From Pyrinomonas methylaliphatogenes (lineage in GTDB: Bacteria; Acidobacteriota; Blastocatellia; Pyrinomonadales; Pyrinomonadaceae): 64,000 nucleotides of DNA. Of this stretch, positions 27,282 to 35,554 are shown in pieces; positions within the stretch are counted from its first letter, which is position 1; each line of letters starts with the position of its first letter. The notes below the pieces were generated by a model. It did not search any database. It saw only the letters and a program-made list of their open reading frames with translations, and was not told where the DNA came from. Where the stretch lies: the NCBI RefSeq assembly GCF_000820845.2, contig NZ_CBXV010000002.1, positions 248,001-312,000 on the forward strand. Reading direction: 5' to 3'. A program made the position numbers and the translations under genes.

Positions 27282-28649
27282 CTACAGGCCATGTTCTTTG
27301 ATCTTGGTGAGCAGCGTTTTGTAGCTTATGCCGAGGCTCTCTGCGGCGCGCGCTTTGTTGCCTTCGTGCGCGCGCAGCGCCTCGCCGATCTTGCGGCGTT
27401 CGACCCAACGCGCGGCGCGCTCGACCGCTTCCGCCAGCGACCCCGAAAGATCCATCTCGCGCCAATCTTCGATCTGCTCCTCGCGCCGTTGCAGGAAGGC
27501 GAAGTCATCCGCTCGCAGGACCATGCGGTCGGCCAAGATGCAGGCGCGTTCGATGGCGTTGACCAGTTCGCGCACGTTGCCGGGCCAACGATGCGCGCAC
27601 AAAAGACGCAGCGCATCGTCGCTCACGCTCATCTCGCGCCCGCGTAACTCGCGCCCGAACTTCGCCGCGAAGTGGCGCGCAAGAAGCGCGATGTCGCCGC
27701 CGCGTTCGCGTAGCGGCGGGATCCGCACGGGGAAGACGGCGAGGCGGAAGAAGAGATCGCCGCGAAACTCGCCGTGCGCCACCGCCTCTTCCAGATCGCG
27801 ATTGGTCGCCGCGACGATGCGTACATCGACCGGAACGGGTGCGCGCCCGCCGACGCGGTCCACCACGCGCTCTTCGATGACGCGCAGCAATTTGGCCTGC
27901 GCTCCGAGCGGAAGCTCGCCCACCTCGTCGAGAAAGACCGTGCCGCCGGAAGCGAGTTCGAACTTTCCGGGACGCCGTTCGTGTGCGCCCGTGAACGCCC
28001 CTTTCTCGTGGCCGAAGAGTTCCGATTCGATGAGCGTTTCGGGAATGGCGGCGCAATTGACGGCGACGAATGGACCATCGCGCCGCTCGCTCAGATGGTG
28101 CACGGCGCGCGCGAAAAGCTCTTTGCCTGTGCCCGATTCGCCCAACAAGAGCACGGTCGCTGCGGTGCGCGCGACCTTTTGCGTTTCGGCCACGGCGCGC
28201 TTGATCGCCTCGGACTCGCCGATGATGCGTGGGAAACCGTAGCGGCGCGCCCATTCCTCGCGCAGCAGGATGTTCTCCGTGCGCAAGCGGGCCTGTTCGA
28301 GCGCGCGTTCGACCAAGAGCAAAAGATGGTTCGAATCGACCGGCTTTTGCAGGAAATCGTAAGCGCCCTCTTTCATCGCCTGCACGGCTTCATCGATGGA
28401 ACCGTAAGCGGTCATGACGATGACCGGGGTTTCAGCGCTTGCGCGCTGCGCGGCGCGCAGCACATCGAAGCCCGACCCGCAGGGCAGACGCAGATCGGTC
28501 AGGACCAAACGATAGCGCGCAGTGGCGATCCTGTCGCCAGCTTCGCGCGCGTCGCGCGCTTCGGTGACGGCGTAACCAGCCGCTTCGAGCGTCAAACGGA
28601 GCGCGCGACGCAAGCTGTCTTTATCTTCAACAAGCAAAATATCGGACAT
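27282..28649 (-). CDS. NtrC-family sigma-54-dependent response regulator
   Basis: 455 residues in three domains. Receiver: acidic pair E8/D9, phospho-acceptor D52 in LVLTDLRLPCGSG, and KP in FLQKPVDS. AAA+ domain: Walker A GESGTGKELFA, the sigma-54 contact loop GAFTGAHERR, Walker B GGTVFLDEVGELPLGAQ, and the arginine finger region. C-terminus: Fis-type helix-turn-helix (NKARAAESLGISYKTLLTKI). It therefore activates RpoN-dependent promoters when phosphorylated. No histidine kinase gene is nearby, so the partner is unknown, and no clear -24/-12 promoter was identified in adjacent spacers. Confidence 0.94.
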   Translation of the reverse strand: MSDILLVEDKDSLRRALRLTLEAAGYAVTEARDAREAGDRIATARYRLVLTDLRLPCGSGFDVLRAAQRASAETPVIVMTAYGSIDEAVQAMKEGAYDFLQKPVDSNHLLLLVERALEQARLRTENILLREEWARRYGFPRIIGESEAIKRAVAETQKVARTAATVLLLGESGTGKELFARAVHHLSERRDGPFVAVNCAAIPETLIESELFGHEKGAFTGAHERRPGKFELASGGTVFLDEVGELPLGAQAKLLRVIEERVVDRVGGRAPVPVDVRIVAATNRDLEEAVAHGEFRGDLFFRLAVFPVRIPPLRERGGDIALLARHFAAKFGRELRGREMSVSDDALRLLCAHRWPGNVRELVNAIERACILADRMVLRADDFAFLQRREEQIEDWREMDLSGSLAEAVERAARWVERRKIGEALRAHEGNKARAAESLGISYKTLLTKIKEHGL

Positions 28650-28875
28650 GTTCGAGCGGTTCCGCAGGCAACTTATTTGGGCGTGATGCTGGGGCCGGCT
28701 AAGAGGTTAACGGTTACGACGCAAAGGCCGTAACTCGAAGTCGATGGTAGCGAGCCACCGAAGTGAGTGTCAAGCATCGCCTTTGAAATCCGCGCGGAAG
28801 ATGAGACGACGAATGATCGCCTCGACTTGCCGAGCGATTGAATTCCGCTTAACGAAACGCGCTCGTTTCGCTTTG

Positions 28876-28909
28876 AAGCTCCCTTGCGCGCACGCGCGCA
28901 AGGGAGCTT
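28876..28909. terminator. perfect 15-bp stem-loop after the epimerase gene
   Basis: AAGCTCCCTTGCGCG (28876-28890) pairs perfectly with 28895-28909 around a CACG tetraloop. It lies 28-61 bp downstream of the minus-strand epimerase stop. There is no proper U-tract, so it may act as a structure-only terminator or 3' stabiliser. The spacer 28650-28936 shows no gene. Confidence 0.5.
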
Positions 28910-28936
28910 TGGAGTTGCAATCGTCCTTCGAAAGAT

Positions 28937-29845
28937 TCAATCGAGCAAATGGCGCAAAGCGGCTTCAAGCGTCGGATACAAAAATTTGTACCCGCTATCG
29001 AGCAACTTCCGCGGTTCGACGCGCGCGCTCGCTAGAACCAACTCATCGGCCATCTCCCCGAACGCCCAGCGCAACGCGAACGCGGGCACGGTGAGGAAGG
29101 CCGGTCGATTCAAGACGCGCCCCAAGGTGCGCGTGAATTCGTGGTTCGTCACCGGCTGCGGAGCTACGACATTGACCGGGCCGCTTATCGTGTCATCTTC
29201 GAGCACGTGGAGGAAAGCCCCGACTACATCATCGATGACGATCCAACTCATCCACTGTCGCCCATCGCCTATTTTGCCGCCCAACCCGATCTTGAAGGGG
29301 ATCAACATCCTCTTCAATAGCTGGCCTTGCCGACTCAAGACGAGCCCGGTGCGCATATGCAGAGTGCGGATCCCAGCTCGTCTCGCCTCTTCTGCTGCGG
29401 CTTCCCATTGGCAACAAACTTCAGGAAGGAACCCAGATCCCGGTGGACTCTCTTCGGTCAGAACCTCATCGCCGCGGTCGCCGTAATAGCCGATGGCTGA
29501 AGCGCAAATAAAGACCTCAGGCGGGCGTTCGAGGCGGGCCAGCGTCTCCGCTAAAAATCGCGTCCCCTTGACGCGACTATCGCGCACGCGCCGTTTCTTC
29601 TCCTCATCCCAACGCCCATCCGCGATGTTCTCTCCGGCAAGATGAATCACCGCCTCACAGTTATCCAGAGCTTTATCGTCTATCTGCTTCATCATCGGAT
29701 TCCAAAAAGCCTCCGTTGATCCATCAGGCCGGACAACCGTCGCTTTCCGCCGAACGAGGCGGATAACCCGATATCCCTTGGCCAGCAGAGCGGGAATGAG
29801 CGCAGAACCGATCAAACCGCTGGAACCTGTGACGACTATCTCCAT
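28937..29845 (-). CDS. TIGR01777-family NAD(P)-dependent epimerase/SDR protein
   Basis: Extended short-chain dehydrogenase-like protein of the YfcH/SULA group, 302 residues. The Rossmann motif TGSSGLIGSALIPALLAKG opens the protein; AVIHLAGENIADGRWDEEKK is the family signature, SAIGYYGDRGDEVLTE carries the YxxxD variant instead of YxxxK, and the C-terminal segment GPVNVVAPQPVTNHEF with a DUF1731-like tail completes it. A start at 29881 is possible but the ATG at 29845 has GGGGAGAGG directly upstream and begins at the Rossmann strand. Biological substrate is unknown for the family. Confidence 0.9.
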   Translation of the reverse strand: MEIVVTGSSGLIGSALIPALLAKGYRVIRLVRRKATVVRPDGSTEAFWNPMMKQIDDKALDNCEAVIHLAGENIADGRWDEEKKRRVRDSRVKGTRFLAETLARLERPPEVFICASAIGYYGDRGDEVLTEESPPGSGFLPEVCCQWEAAAEEARRAGIRTLHMRTGLVLSRQGQLLKRMLIPFKIGLGGKIGDGRQWMSWIVIDDVVGAFLHVLEDDTISGPVNVVAPQPVTNHEFTRTLGRVLNRPAFLTVPAFALRWAFGEMADELVLASARVEPRKLLDSGYKFLYPTLEAALRHLLD

Positions 29846-30227
29846 CCTCTCCCCCCTTCTAAAAGCGATCTCTACACGCATCGTTCATCAAGCGCGAACG
29901 TAAGAGCGCCCCGCACACCTAAAGCCGGAATCTACGGGACGCGCGTTCGCCAAAAAGCTCGAAGAGCGCAAAAAAGCGATCCATCAAAATCGAAAACACT
30001 TCCCTCCGGCTTCTCCCGCACGCCCTGCCAACCCCCGCTATGCGGGGATCTATGCAGGACCATGCTTGCTCGAAAACATCAGCGCCTTGAAATGCCCTTT
30101 AGTAACGTGGACCGACAGCGCAGCGTCGTCGCTCTGGGCCGAGACCTATTCGGCTACCAAGAGCGATGCCGATCTAGAACTTTTCTACAGGACGACAACT
30201 AATTCGAATTACTCGAAGCGGCATCAT
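29846..30227. other. spacer between murE and the epimerase gene
   Basis: About 380 bp. A small hairpin (CCCCGC-TAT-GCGGGG, 30033-30047) is nested in CCTGC...GCAGG. A 90-codon frame at 30066-30338 runs antisense into murE and looks spurious. Nothing else is recognisable. Confidence 0.45.
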
Positions 30228-31730
30228 TCAACTGCCGTAACGCTGCTCCAGGGCTTCGCGCGCTACTTCACGATCATCGAAATGGATCCTTTGCGAACCG
30301 ACGATCTGATAATTCTCGTGTCCCTTCCCTGCAATTAGCACAATATCACCACTTTGCGCAAGAGAGATGGCATGGAAGATCGCTTCGCGCCGATCGACGA
30401 TCTTGGCATACGGTCTACCGATCTGGCGCAATCCCACCTCTATATCGGCGAAGATCCTTTCAGGATCCTCACTGCGCGGATTGTCCGAAGTGACGATCAC
30501 CACATCGGCGAGCTCCGCTGCGATCCGGCCCATCGGAGCGCGCTTCGTGCGATCGCGATCACCGCCGCAACCGAAGACGAGGATGATGCGCCCGGAAGCG
30601 AGCGCGCGCGCCGTGCGGAGGACGCGCGCCAACGCATCGTCTGTGTGCGCATAGTCAACGATTACAGCGAACCCTCTGCCGCCCTCGACGCGCTCGAATC
30701 TTCCCGGCACGCCTGTGCAAAGCTCTATCCCGCGCGCGATCTGCTCCAACGTGTAACCGAGGGCCAGTCCGACCGTGGCAGCAGCGAGGATGTTGTAAAC
30801 GTGTGGTTCGCCGACGAGCGGGGATTTGACCTCGATCGCACCGACGGGCGTGTGAAGCGTAAAGCGCACGCCTTCGAGCGACAATTTCACATCGCGCGCT
30901 GCCACATCCGCCTCACGATCGATCGCATAGGCAAGGACGCGCCTTCCCATCCTGCTCAACTCTTGCTTCAGCTCCACGCCGCGTTCATCGTCCAAGTTGA
31001 CGACCGAGTTCTTCGGTGGACCGCCCGAAAGTCCCGTGAACAACTTCCGTTTGGCGGCCCAATAGTTCTCCATCGTGCCGTGAAAATCCAGATGATCGCG
31101 CGAGAGATTCGTGAAGACGGCGACTTCGAATCTGAGTTCATCGCAACGGTGGAGCTCGATGGCGATCGAGGAGCACTCCATCACGGCGGCTCGACAGCCG
31201 CGTTCCACGGCGCGCCGCAAATAACGTTGCGTATCGCTCGCTTCAAGCGTCGTGCGCTCTGCCGCGATGCGCTCCGCGCCGATGCGATATTCGACCGTGC
31301 TCAGCATGGCGCACGGGTCGCCCGCCGCTTCGGCGATGCTGGCAACCAGATAGGTGGTCGTCGTCTTGCCGTTCGTTCCGGTGACTCCGACCAGCCGCAA
31401 TTCGCGCGACGGGTGGCGATGCACGGTCGCTGCGGCCTTTGCGAGCGCGACGCGCGCATCCTTCACACGTATCCAAGCCGCACGAAAACCTTCGGGCCGC
31501 CCTCGTTCTGAAATAACGCCAATCGCTCCGCGCTCGAGCGCCTGTTGAATGAAAAGATGCCCATCGGTCTTCTCCCCTTGAATGGCGACGAAAAGGCTGC
31601 GCTGCCCGGCGCTGCGCGAATCATGCGTTATGTCTTCGACGACGAGACCGGCATCCCCCCACAACTCTCCTTCGACGGCGCGCGCCACTTCGCCGAGCGT
31701 AATCATCGCACCAGAGAGCGAAGCGTTCAT
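30228..31730 (-). CDS. murE: UDP-N-acetylmuramoyl-tripeptide synthetase MurE
   Basis: Cytoplasmic ligase adding the third amino acid to UDP-MurNAc-L-Ala-D-Glu. N-terminal domain DITHDSRSAGQRSLFVAIQG; ATP site GVTGTNGKTTTTYLVASI; central TNLSRDHLDFHGTMENYW and AKRKLFTGL; C-terminal domain VDYAHTDDALARVLRTARAL, FGCGGDRDRTKRAPMG and SDNPRSEDP. DNPR is the motif associated with meso-diaminopimelate specificity, so Gram-negative-type cross-links are predicted. Length of 500 residues is normal. Alternative Met (MITLGEVAR, 31706) is possible. Unusually it is not next to murF, mraY or ftsI. Confidence 0.95.
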   Translation of the reverse strand: MNASLSGAMITLGEVARAVEGELWGDAGLVVEDITHDSRSAGQRSLFVAIQGEKTDGHLFIQQALERGAIGVISERGRPEGFRAAWIRVKDARVALAKAAATVHRHPSRELRLVGVTGTNGKTTTTYLVASIAEAAGDPCAMLSTVEYRIGAERIAAERTTLEASDTQRYLRRAVERGCRAAVMECSSIAIELHRCDELRFEVAVFTNLSRDHLDFHGTMENYWAAKRKLFTGLSGGPPKNSVVNLDDERGVELKQELSRMGRRVLAYAIDREADVAARDVKLSLEGVRFTLHTPVGAIEVKSPLVGEPHVYNILAAATVGLALGYTLEQIARGIELCTGVPGRFERVEGGRGFAVIVDYAHTDDALARVLRTARALASGRIILVFGCGGDRDRTKRAPMGRIAAELADVVIVTSDNPRSEDPERIFADIEVGLRQIGRPYAKIVDRREAIFHAISLAQSGDIVLIAGKGHENYQIVGSQRIHFDDREVAREALEQRYGS

Positions 31731-31816
31731 CTTTGAAGACGTCTCCTCTGAAGAATCATCGCGCTCTTTTCGGGCGGCGCGGAAGAGGGGCGACCGCTAG
31801 CGCATTCGAAGCCCAC

Positions 31817-31984
31817 TTAAAGCCAACGCGCGATGAGATAGATGGCTCCGATGATCCCCCCGATGGCAAGCAGCACGACCAGCGCCAAGCAACTGAAGAA
31901 GGCTATTTTGACCTTGCGGTAGTAGTTCGGATCCGGCGGCGATAATGGGTTTTGCGGGAAATAGGGCGGCGGAGTTTGCGTCAT
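31817..31984 (-). CDS. small single-pass membrane protein, unknown function
   Basis: 55 residues: a Pro-rich cytoplasmic arm (MTQTPPPYFPQNPLSPPDPN) and one long helix (IAFFSCLALVVLLAIGGIIG onward) ending in IARWL. A GAGAGG ribosome site sits 5 nt before the ATG. A longer frame to 32059 would run through a perfect stem-loop and is disfavoured. It is 86 bp upstream of murE in the same direction and could be co-transcribed. The Pro-rich-arm plus helix type is common among small Acidobacteriota membrane proteins, but I know no function. Confidence 0.6.
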   Translation of the reverse strand: MTQTPPPYFPQNPLSPPDPNYYRKVKIAFFSCLALVVLLAIGGIIGAIYLIARWL

Positions 31985-32048
31985 CACATCCTCTCCATCT
32001 GAAAATCGCTCGAGTCCAGAGCGCTCGAAAGAGTATATCAACCAGGTT

Positions 32049-32078
32049 CCGGCAGGCAAAATATCGTTTGCCTGCCGG
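32049..32078. other. perfect 12-bp stem-loop between divergent genes
   Basis: CCGGCAGGCAAA (32049-32060), loop ATATCG, and its exact complement (32067-32078). It lies between the divergent small membrane protein and amidohydrolase genes, so it is not an obvious terminator; it may be an operator-like palindrome or structured leader. Confidence 0.5.
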
Positions 32079-32171
32079 AGCTTTACGGGGCTTCGATTCG
32101 CTCGACCAGCTCGCCCGCTATGCTTAGAATCTTGGAGCTGGTATCTTCATCGCCTCAGTGGGCAGGGGAAA

Positions 32172-33866
32172 ATGAAACGGCTCGCCTTCTTCTTCATGCT
32201 GATCGCTTCGCTTGGGCACCCGAACGTCCTTTTGGCCCAGAACGATTATGACATCATCATCCGCAATGGGCGCATCGTCGATGGCACGGGACGCTCTTCA
32301 TTCATCGCCGATGTCGCCATCAAGGGCGACCGCATCGCGCGCATCGGGCGTCTCGATAAAGCGAGGGCGCGTCGCGTGATCGAGGCGCGCGGGCTGGTCG
32401 TGGCGCCTGGGTTCATCGACATGCTGGGCCAGTCGGAGATCTTTCTGCTGATCGATCCGCGCGCGATGAGCAAGGTGATGCAAGGCGTGACGACCGAAAT
32501 CACCGGCGAAGGCGAATCGGTCGCGCCGATGAACGAGCGGATCATCCGCGAGAACGAAGATTTCTACCGGCGCTACAACCTCAAGGTCGATTGGCGCACG
32601 CTCGATGAATATTTCCGCCGTCTCGAACGGCAGAGGATCGGATTGAACATCGGCACGTTCGTCGGCGCCACACAAGTGCGCGAGTACGTCATCGGCTACG
32701 AGAATCGCGCGCCGACTCCGGCAGAGCTTGAACGGATGAAACAGCTCGTCGCCGAAGCGATGCGCGACGGCGCGCTCGGGCTTTCGACTTCGTTGCAGTA
32801 CGTTCCAGCCCGCTTCGCCAAGACGGACGAGATCGTCGAACTGGCGAAGGTCGCGCGCTCTTACGGCGGCATCTACGCGACGCACCAGCGGAGCGAAGCC
32901 AACGCGATAGATTCTTCGCTCGAAGAGGTCTTCGAGATCGCGCGCCGCGCCCAGATCCCAGTCGAAATCTGGCACCTCAAAACGGCCTACAAGAAGAATT
33001 GGGGTCGGATGCCGGAGATTTTGCGGCGCATCGAGCAAGCGAGAAGAAACGGGCTGGACATCACGGCGGATGTCTATCCGTACACGGCGGCGAGCACTTC
33101 TCTGACAGCGTGTCTGCCGCCGTGGGCGCTCGAAGGTGGCATCGAAAAGACGCTCGCGCGGCTCGCTGACGCGCCGACCCGTGAACGTTTGAAGCGCGAG
33201 ATCATGACCGACTCCAACGACTGGGAGAACATCTACTTGGGGAGCGGCGGCGCCAGCGGCGTGCTCATCGGGTCGGTGGTCAATCCGGCGCTCGAGAAGT
33301 ATCAAGGCAAACGCCTCGCGGAGATCGCCGCCGAGCAAGGGAAGGATCCGCTCGACGCCCTCTTTGACTTCATCATCGCCGACCGCGGGCAGACGGGCGC
33401 GATCTACTTCATGATGAGCGAAGAGGATCTGCGCGCCGCTTTGCGCGCGCCGTTCGTCTCGATCTGCACCGATAGCGGCGCGCGCGCCATCGACGGGCCT
33501 CTTTCCGGCTCGAAATCACACCCGCGCGGCTGGGGCAGCTACCCGCGCGTTCTCGCCCGCTACGTGCGCGAAGAGAAGCTTCTTTCGCTCGAAGAGGCGA
33601 TCCATAAGATGACAGGGCTTCCGGCGGCGCGCGTAGGGTTGCGCGATCGCGGGCTGCTGCGCGAAGGCTACTTCGCTGACGTCGTCATCTTTGATCCCGA
33701 GAGGGTTCGCGACCGCGCGACTTTCGAGGATCCGAACCAGTATCCGGAAGGGATCGATTTCGTCATCATCAACGGGCGCATAGTTGTCGATGGAGGTAAA
33801 CATACCGGCGTATTGGCGGGGCGGGTCTTACGCGGCCCAGGGCACCATCCGGCAAACGGGCGATGA
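32172..33866 (+). CDS. secreted D-aminoacylase-like amidohydrolase with altered metal site
   Basis: 564 residues with a signal peptide (LAFFFMLIASLGHPNVLLAQ). Fold marks of the N-acyl-D-amino-acid deacylase family are present: DIIIRNGRIVDGTG, VVAPGFIDM, THQRSEAN with H238, WHLKTAYKKNWG with H268, TADVYPYTAAST and a late Asp in SICTDSGA. However, the usual HxH after GFID is replaced (FIDMLGQSE, residues 81-89: Leu and Gln where His is expected), and the usual GNCG cysteine position reads TGEGES. So the alpha-metal ligands look lost while the beta-side His pair remains. It may use one metal, or hydrolyse a different substrate. AGGGG precedes the ATG. The stop begins a 36-bp direct repeat. Confidence 0.8.
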   Translation: MKRLAFFFMLIASLGHPNVLLAQNDYDIIIRNGRIVDGTGRSSFIADVAIKGDRIARIGRLDKARARRVIEARGLVVAPGFIDMLGQSEIFLLIDPRAMSKVMQGVTTEITGEGESVAPMNERIIRENEDFYRRYNLKVDWRTLDEYFRRLERQRIGLNIGTFVGATQVREYVIGYENRAPTPAELERMKQLVAEAMRDGALGLSTSLQYVPARFAKTDEIVELAKVARSYGGIYATHQRSEANAIDSSLEEVFEIARRAQIPVEIWHLKTAYKKNWGRMPEILRRIEQARRNGLDITADVYPYTAASTSLTACLPPWALEGGIEKTLARLADAPTRERLKREIMTDSNDWENIYLGSGGASGVLIGSVVNPALEKYQGKRLAEIAAEQGKDPLDALFDFIIADRGQTGAIYFMMSEEDLRAALRAPFVSICTDSGARAIDGPLSGSKSHPRGWGSYPRVLARYVREEKLLSLEEAIHKMTGLPAARVGLRDRGLLREGYFADVVIFDPERVRDRATFEDPNQYPEGIDFVIINGRIVVDGGKHTGVLAGRVLRGPGHHPANGR

Positions 33867-33970
33867 GGGCGGGCAGATTCCGACTCATCACCTCTTCGTA
33901 TTCCACGTCGAGATCGCTCACGTTCCTCATAGTGGATGAGGGCGGGCAGATTCCGACTCGTCACCTCTTC
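33862..33970. repeat. 36-bp direct repeat pair over the amidohydrolase stop
   Basis: Copies 33862-33897 (contains the TGA) and 33935-33970, 73 bp apart, sharing GGGCGGGCAGATTCCGACTC and differing at a single A/G. The 37 bp between are unrelated. Confidence 0.9.
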
Positions 33971-34060
33971 CGCATCAGCGAGCGAGTCAATCGCGCCCGG
34001 TCCGTGCGAAAGTCCAATTCTTCGCGACGAGCGGCACCGCGTTCGGCTCGGTGCCGCAAA

Positions 34061-34090
34061 TAAAAATAGGGCCGAAATGCCATCGGCCCT
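34061..34090 (-). terminator. rho-independent terminator of the Lys-rich periplasmic gene
   Basis: Minus strand: AGGGCCGA (34090-34083), 7-nt loop, TCGGCCCT (34075-34068), then ATTTTTATTT. It lies 27 bp after the gene's stop. A second hairpin (GCGGCACCG, 34031-34039, with CGGTGCCGC, 34049-34057) follows immediately, making a tandem terminator for this convergent junction. Confidence 0.85.
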
Positions 34091-34116
34091 TCAAGATTTG
34101 CCCTCTCTCTGCCAGG

Positions 34117-34371
34117 TTAAGCCGGAGCGTTGGCAATGCACTGCTTGCGCGCCTGTTTGGCAGCCTGAATGGCGTCTTTACGCTCTTTGCCCTTCTTGGT
34201 CTTCGCTTCCTTTAAAGCGGCCTTGTAATCATCATTGCACTTCTTCACGGCAGCTTTATGCTCTGCCGAGGGCTTGGCTTTCTTCGCCGCAGTCTGGGCC
34301 TGAGCGGCGGAGACGACCAGACCGAGCGCCGCGATGACCGACAAGGCACCGTGCAAGATTGCGCGTTTCAT
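34117..34371 (-). CDS. small Lys-rich periplasmic protein, PsiF-like
   Basis: 84 residues: a clear signal peptide (ILHGALSVIAALGLVVSAAQ, cleavage near AQA) and a mature part of ~60 residues rich in Lys and Ala with two cysteines (KKCNDDYKAA and RKQCIANAPA) bracketing GKERKDAIQAAKQARKQC. The pattern C...Y..A..EA...KGKER resembles the PsiF repeat of the phosphate-starvation-induced protein, though only loosely. It has its own promoter candidate, GAGGAGAGG ribosome site and strong terminator, so it is a discrete and possibly highly expressed transcript. Function is unknown. Confidence 0.72.
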   Translation of the reverse strand: MKRAILHGALSVIAALGLVVSAAQAQTAAKKAKPSAEHKAAVKKCNDDYKAALKEAKTKKGKERKDAIQAAKQARKQCIANAPA

Positions 34372-34419
34372 AGCTTTTAACCTCTCCTCGAAAAGATTCT
34401 GTCCCTAGATCAGGGATGA

Positions 34420-34448
34420 ATTTGAAGTCCCTTCACCGCTCATCTCAA
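34420..34448 (-). promoter_or_regulatory. promoter candidate of the Lys-rich periplasmic gene
   Basis: Minus strand TTGAGA (34448-34443), 17-bp spacer, TCAAAT (34425-34420), about 50 bp before the ATG. The remainder of the spacer 34372-34669 shows nothing else recognisable. Confidence 0.45.
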
Positions 34449-34669
34449 GCAAAAAGCGCACCAAAAAGCCCGCGCGCGCTCGATGCGAGATTTGCCCGAT
34501 TGCCGATGCGCTCAGTCAGATGATCCCAATCGCGCGGTGTGGCGCTTTTGTTCCGAGCGACAACTTCGCCACGCCCCACGTGACGGGCAAACTGCGCGCG
34601 AAAGCGCTCGGCGCTCGCTTTCGAGGCGAGCGATGTCCGCTCTCGACGGGCGAGCCTCGCTTGACGACT

Positions 34670-35554
34670 TTAACTGCCCAATTCGAACTCGACGACAAGC
34701 GGACGATGGTCGGAAGCGAGCGTTTCGCTGACCCACGCTCGCCTTGCTCGCAAAGGTCGCCCTACCAATCCAGAATAGAAGATGTAATCGATACGCTTCG
34801 CCGGTCGGTCAGCGGGGAAAGTCGATCCGGCGGAACTCGCCCCGCTTGACATCCAAGCATCCGTCAATCGGCTTGTCACCAAACGGTAGGTCTCGCCATC
34901 TGGCCCTTCGTTGAAATCTCCCGTCAAGATCAGCGGACCGGTCACATGCGCGAGCGCATCGAGCAGTTGTCCGGCTTCGAAGAGGCGACCATCGGCGAAC
35001 TGATAATCGAGATGCGTCGTGATGAAACGAAGGCGATCGTTGCCGATGGAGATCTCGGCGCAAATAAAGCCTCGGCGTTCGGCTTCGCGCAGGTTGCGAT
35101 AGCGCCGGTGCTCGAAACTCGTGATTGGAAAGCGCGAAAGGATCGCGACGCCGTACCAGCCGCCTTGATAACGCAAGTTCGGCGCGAAAGCGTAATCCAT
35201 TCCGGTCAAGCGCGCTAGCTCCGCGATCTGGTCCACACGCCCGGTCCGTTCGACGCCGCGATCGACCTCCTGCAACCCGACGATGTCGGCTCGTTCGCGT
35301 TTGATCACAGCGGCGATGCGTGCAAGATCGAGCTTCTTGTCCATCCCGATGCCGACGTGGATGTTGTAGCTCATGACGCGAATGGTGCGCGCTTCGGCGC
35401 AAGAGATACCCGCAAGCGCGAGGATGAGAACAAGCGCGCAGCGTTTTGCGCTTTCAAAGAGCGCGCCCGACGCGCAACGGATGGGCCAAGGACCGAAATT
35501 CGACGCGCGGGAGATAACCGCTTCCCGAAATCTCATGGACGCCCTCTCAATCAT
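34670..35554 (-). CDS. exported endonuclease/exonuclease/phosphatase-family hydrolase
   Basis: 294 residues. A hydrophobic N-terminal segment (CALVLILALAGISCAEA) suggests export, then the EEP fold: RVMSYNIHVGIG, the metal Glu in IVGLQEVDRG, LTGDFNEGPDG and the terminal SDHRPLVVEFELG. This superfamily includes sphingomyelinases, phosphoinositide phosphatases and nucleases; the short form here is like those annotated as phosphatase/nuclease domain proteins. The start overlaps the stop of the upstream symporter gene by 8 bp, implying translational coupling; MRFREAV at 35536 is an alternative. Coupling with a sugar symporter suggests the phosphatase role, but this is inference. Confidence 0.85.
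   Translation of the reverse strand: MIERASMRFREAVISRASNFGPWPIRCASGALFESAKRCALVLILALAGISCAEARTIRVMSYNIHVGIGMDKKLDLARIAAVIKRERADIVGLQEVDRGVERTGRVDQIAELARLTGMDYAFAPNLRYQGGWYGVAILSRFPITSFEHRRYRNLREAERRGFICAEISIGNDRLRFITTHLDYQFADGRLFEAGQLLDALAHVTGPLILTGDFNEGPDGETYRLVTSRLTDAWMSSGASSAGSTFPADRPAKRIDYIFYSGLVGRPLRARRAWVSETLASDHRPLVVEFELGS

Noticed and set aside
28320..28345. GGTTCGAATCGACC resembling a tRNA T-loop
   Set aside because: Lies within the NtrC-type gene and lacks acceptor and anticodon arms.
27282..28649. Control of the ABC exporter by the NtrC-type regulator
   Set aside because: Convergent orientation and a sigma-70-type promoter with a TetR palindrome at the exporter; no -24/-12 element seen.
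30066..30338. 90-codon plus-strand frame at the murE end
   Set aside because: Overlaps murE antisense, no ribosome site, no protein-like pattern.
32172..33866. NagA deacetylase for the amino-sugar pathway
   Set aside because: It is a secreted D-aminoacylase-like protein with altered metal site, not NagA; NagA is not in this window.
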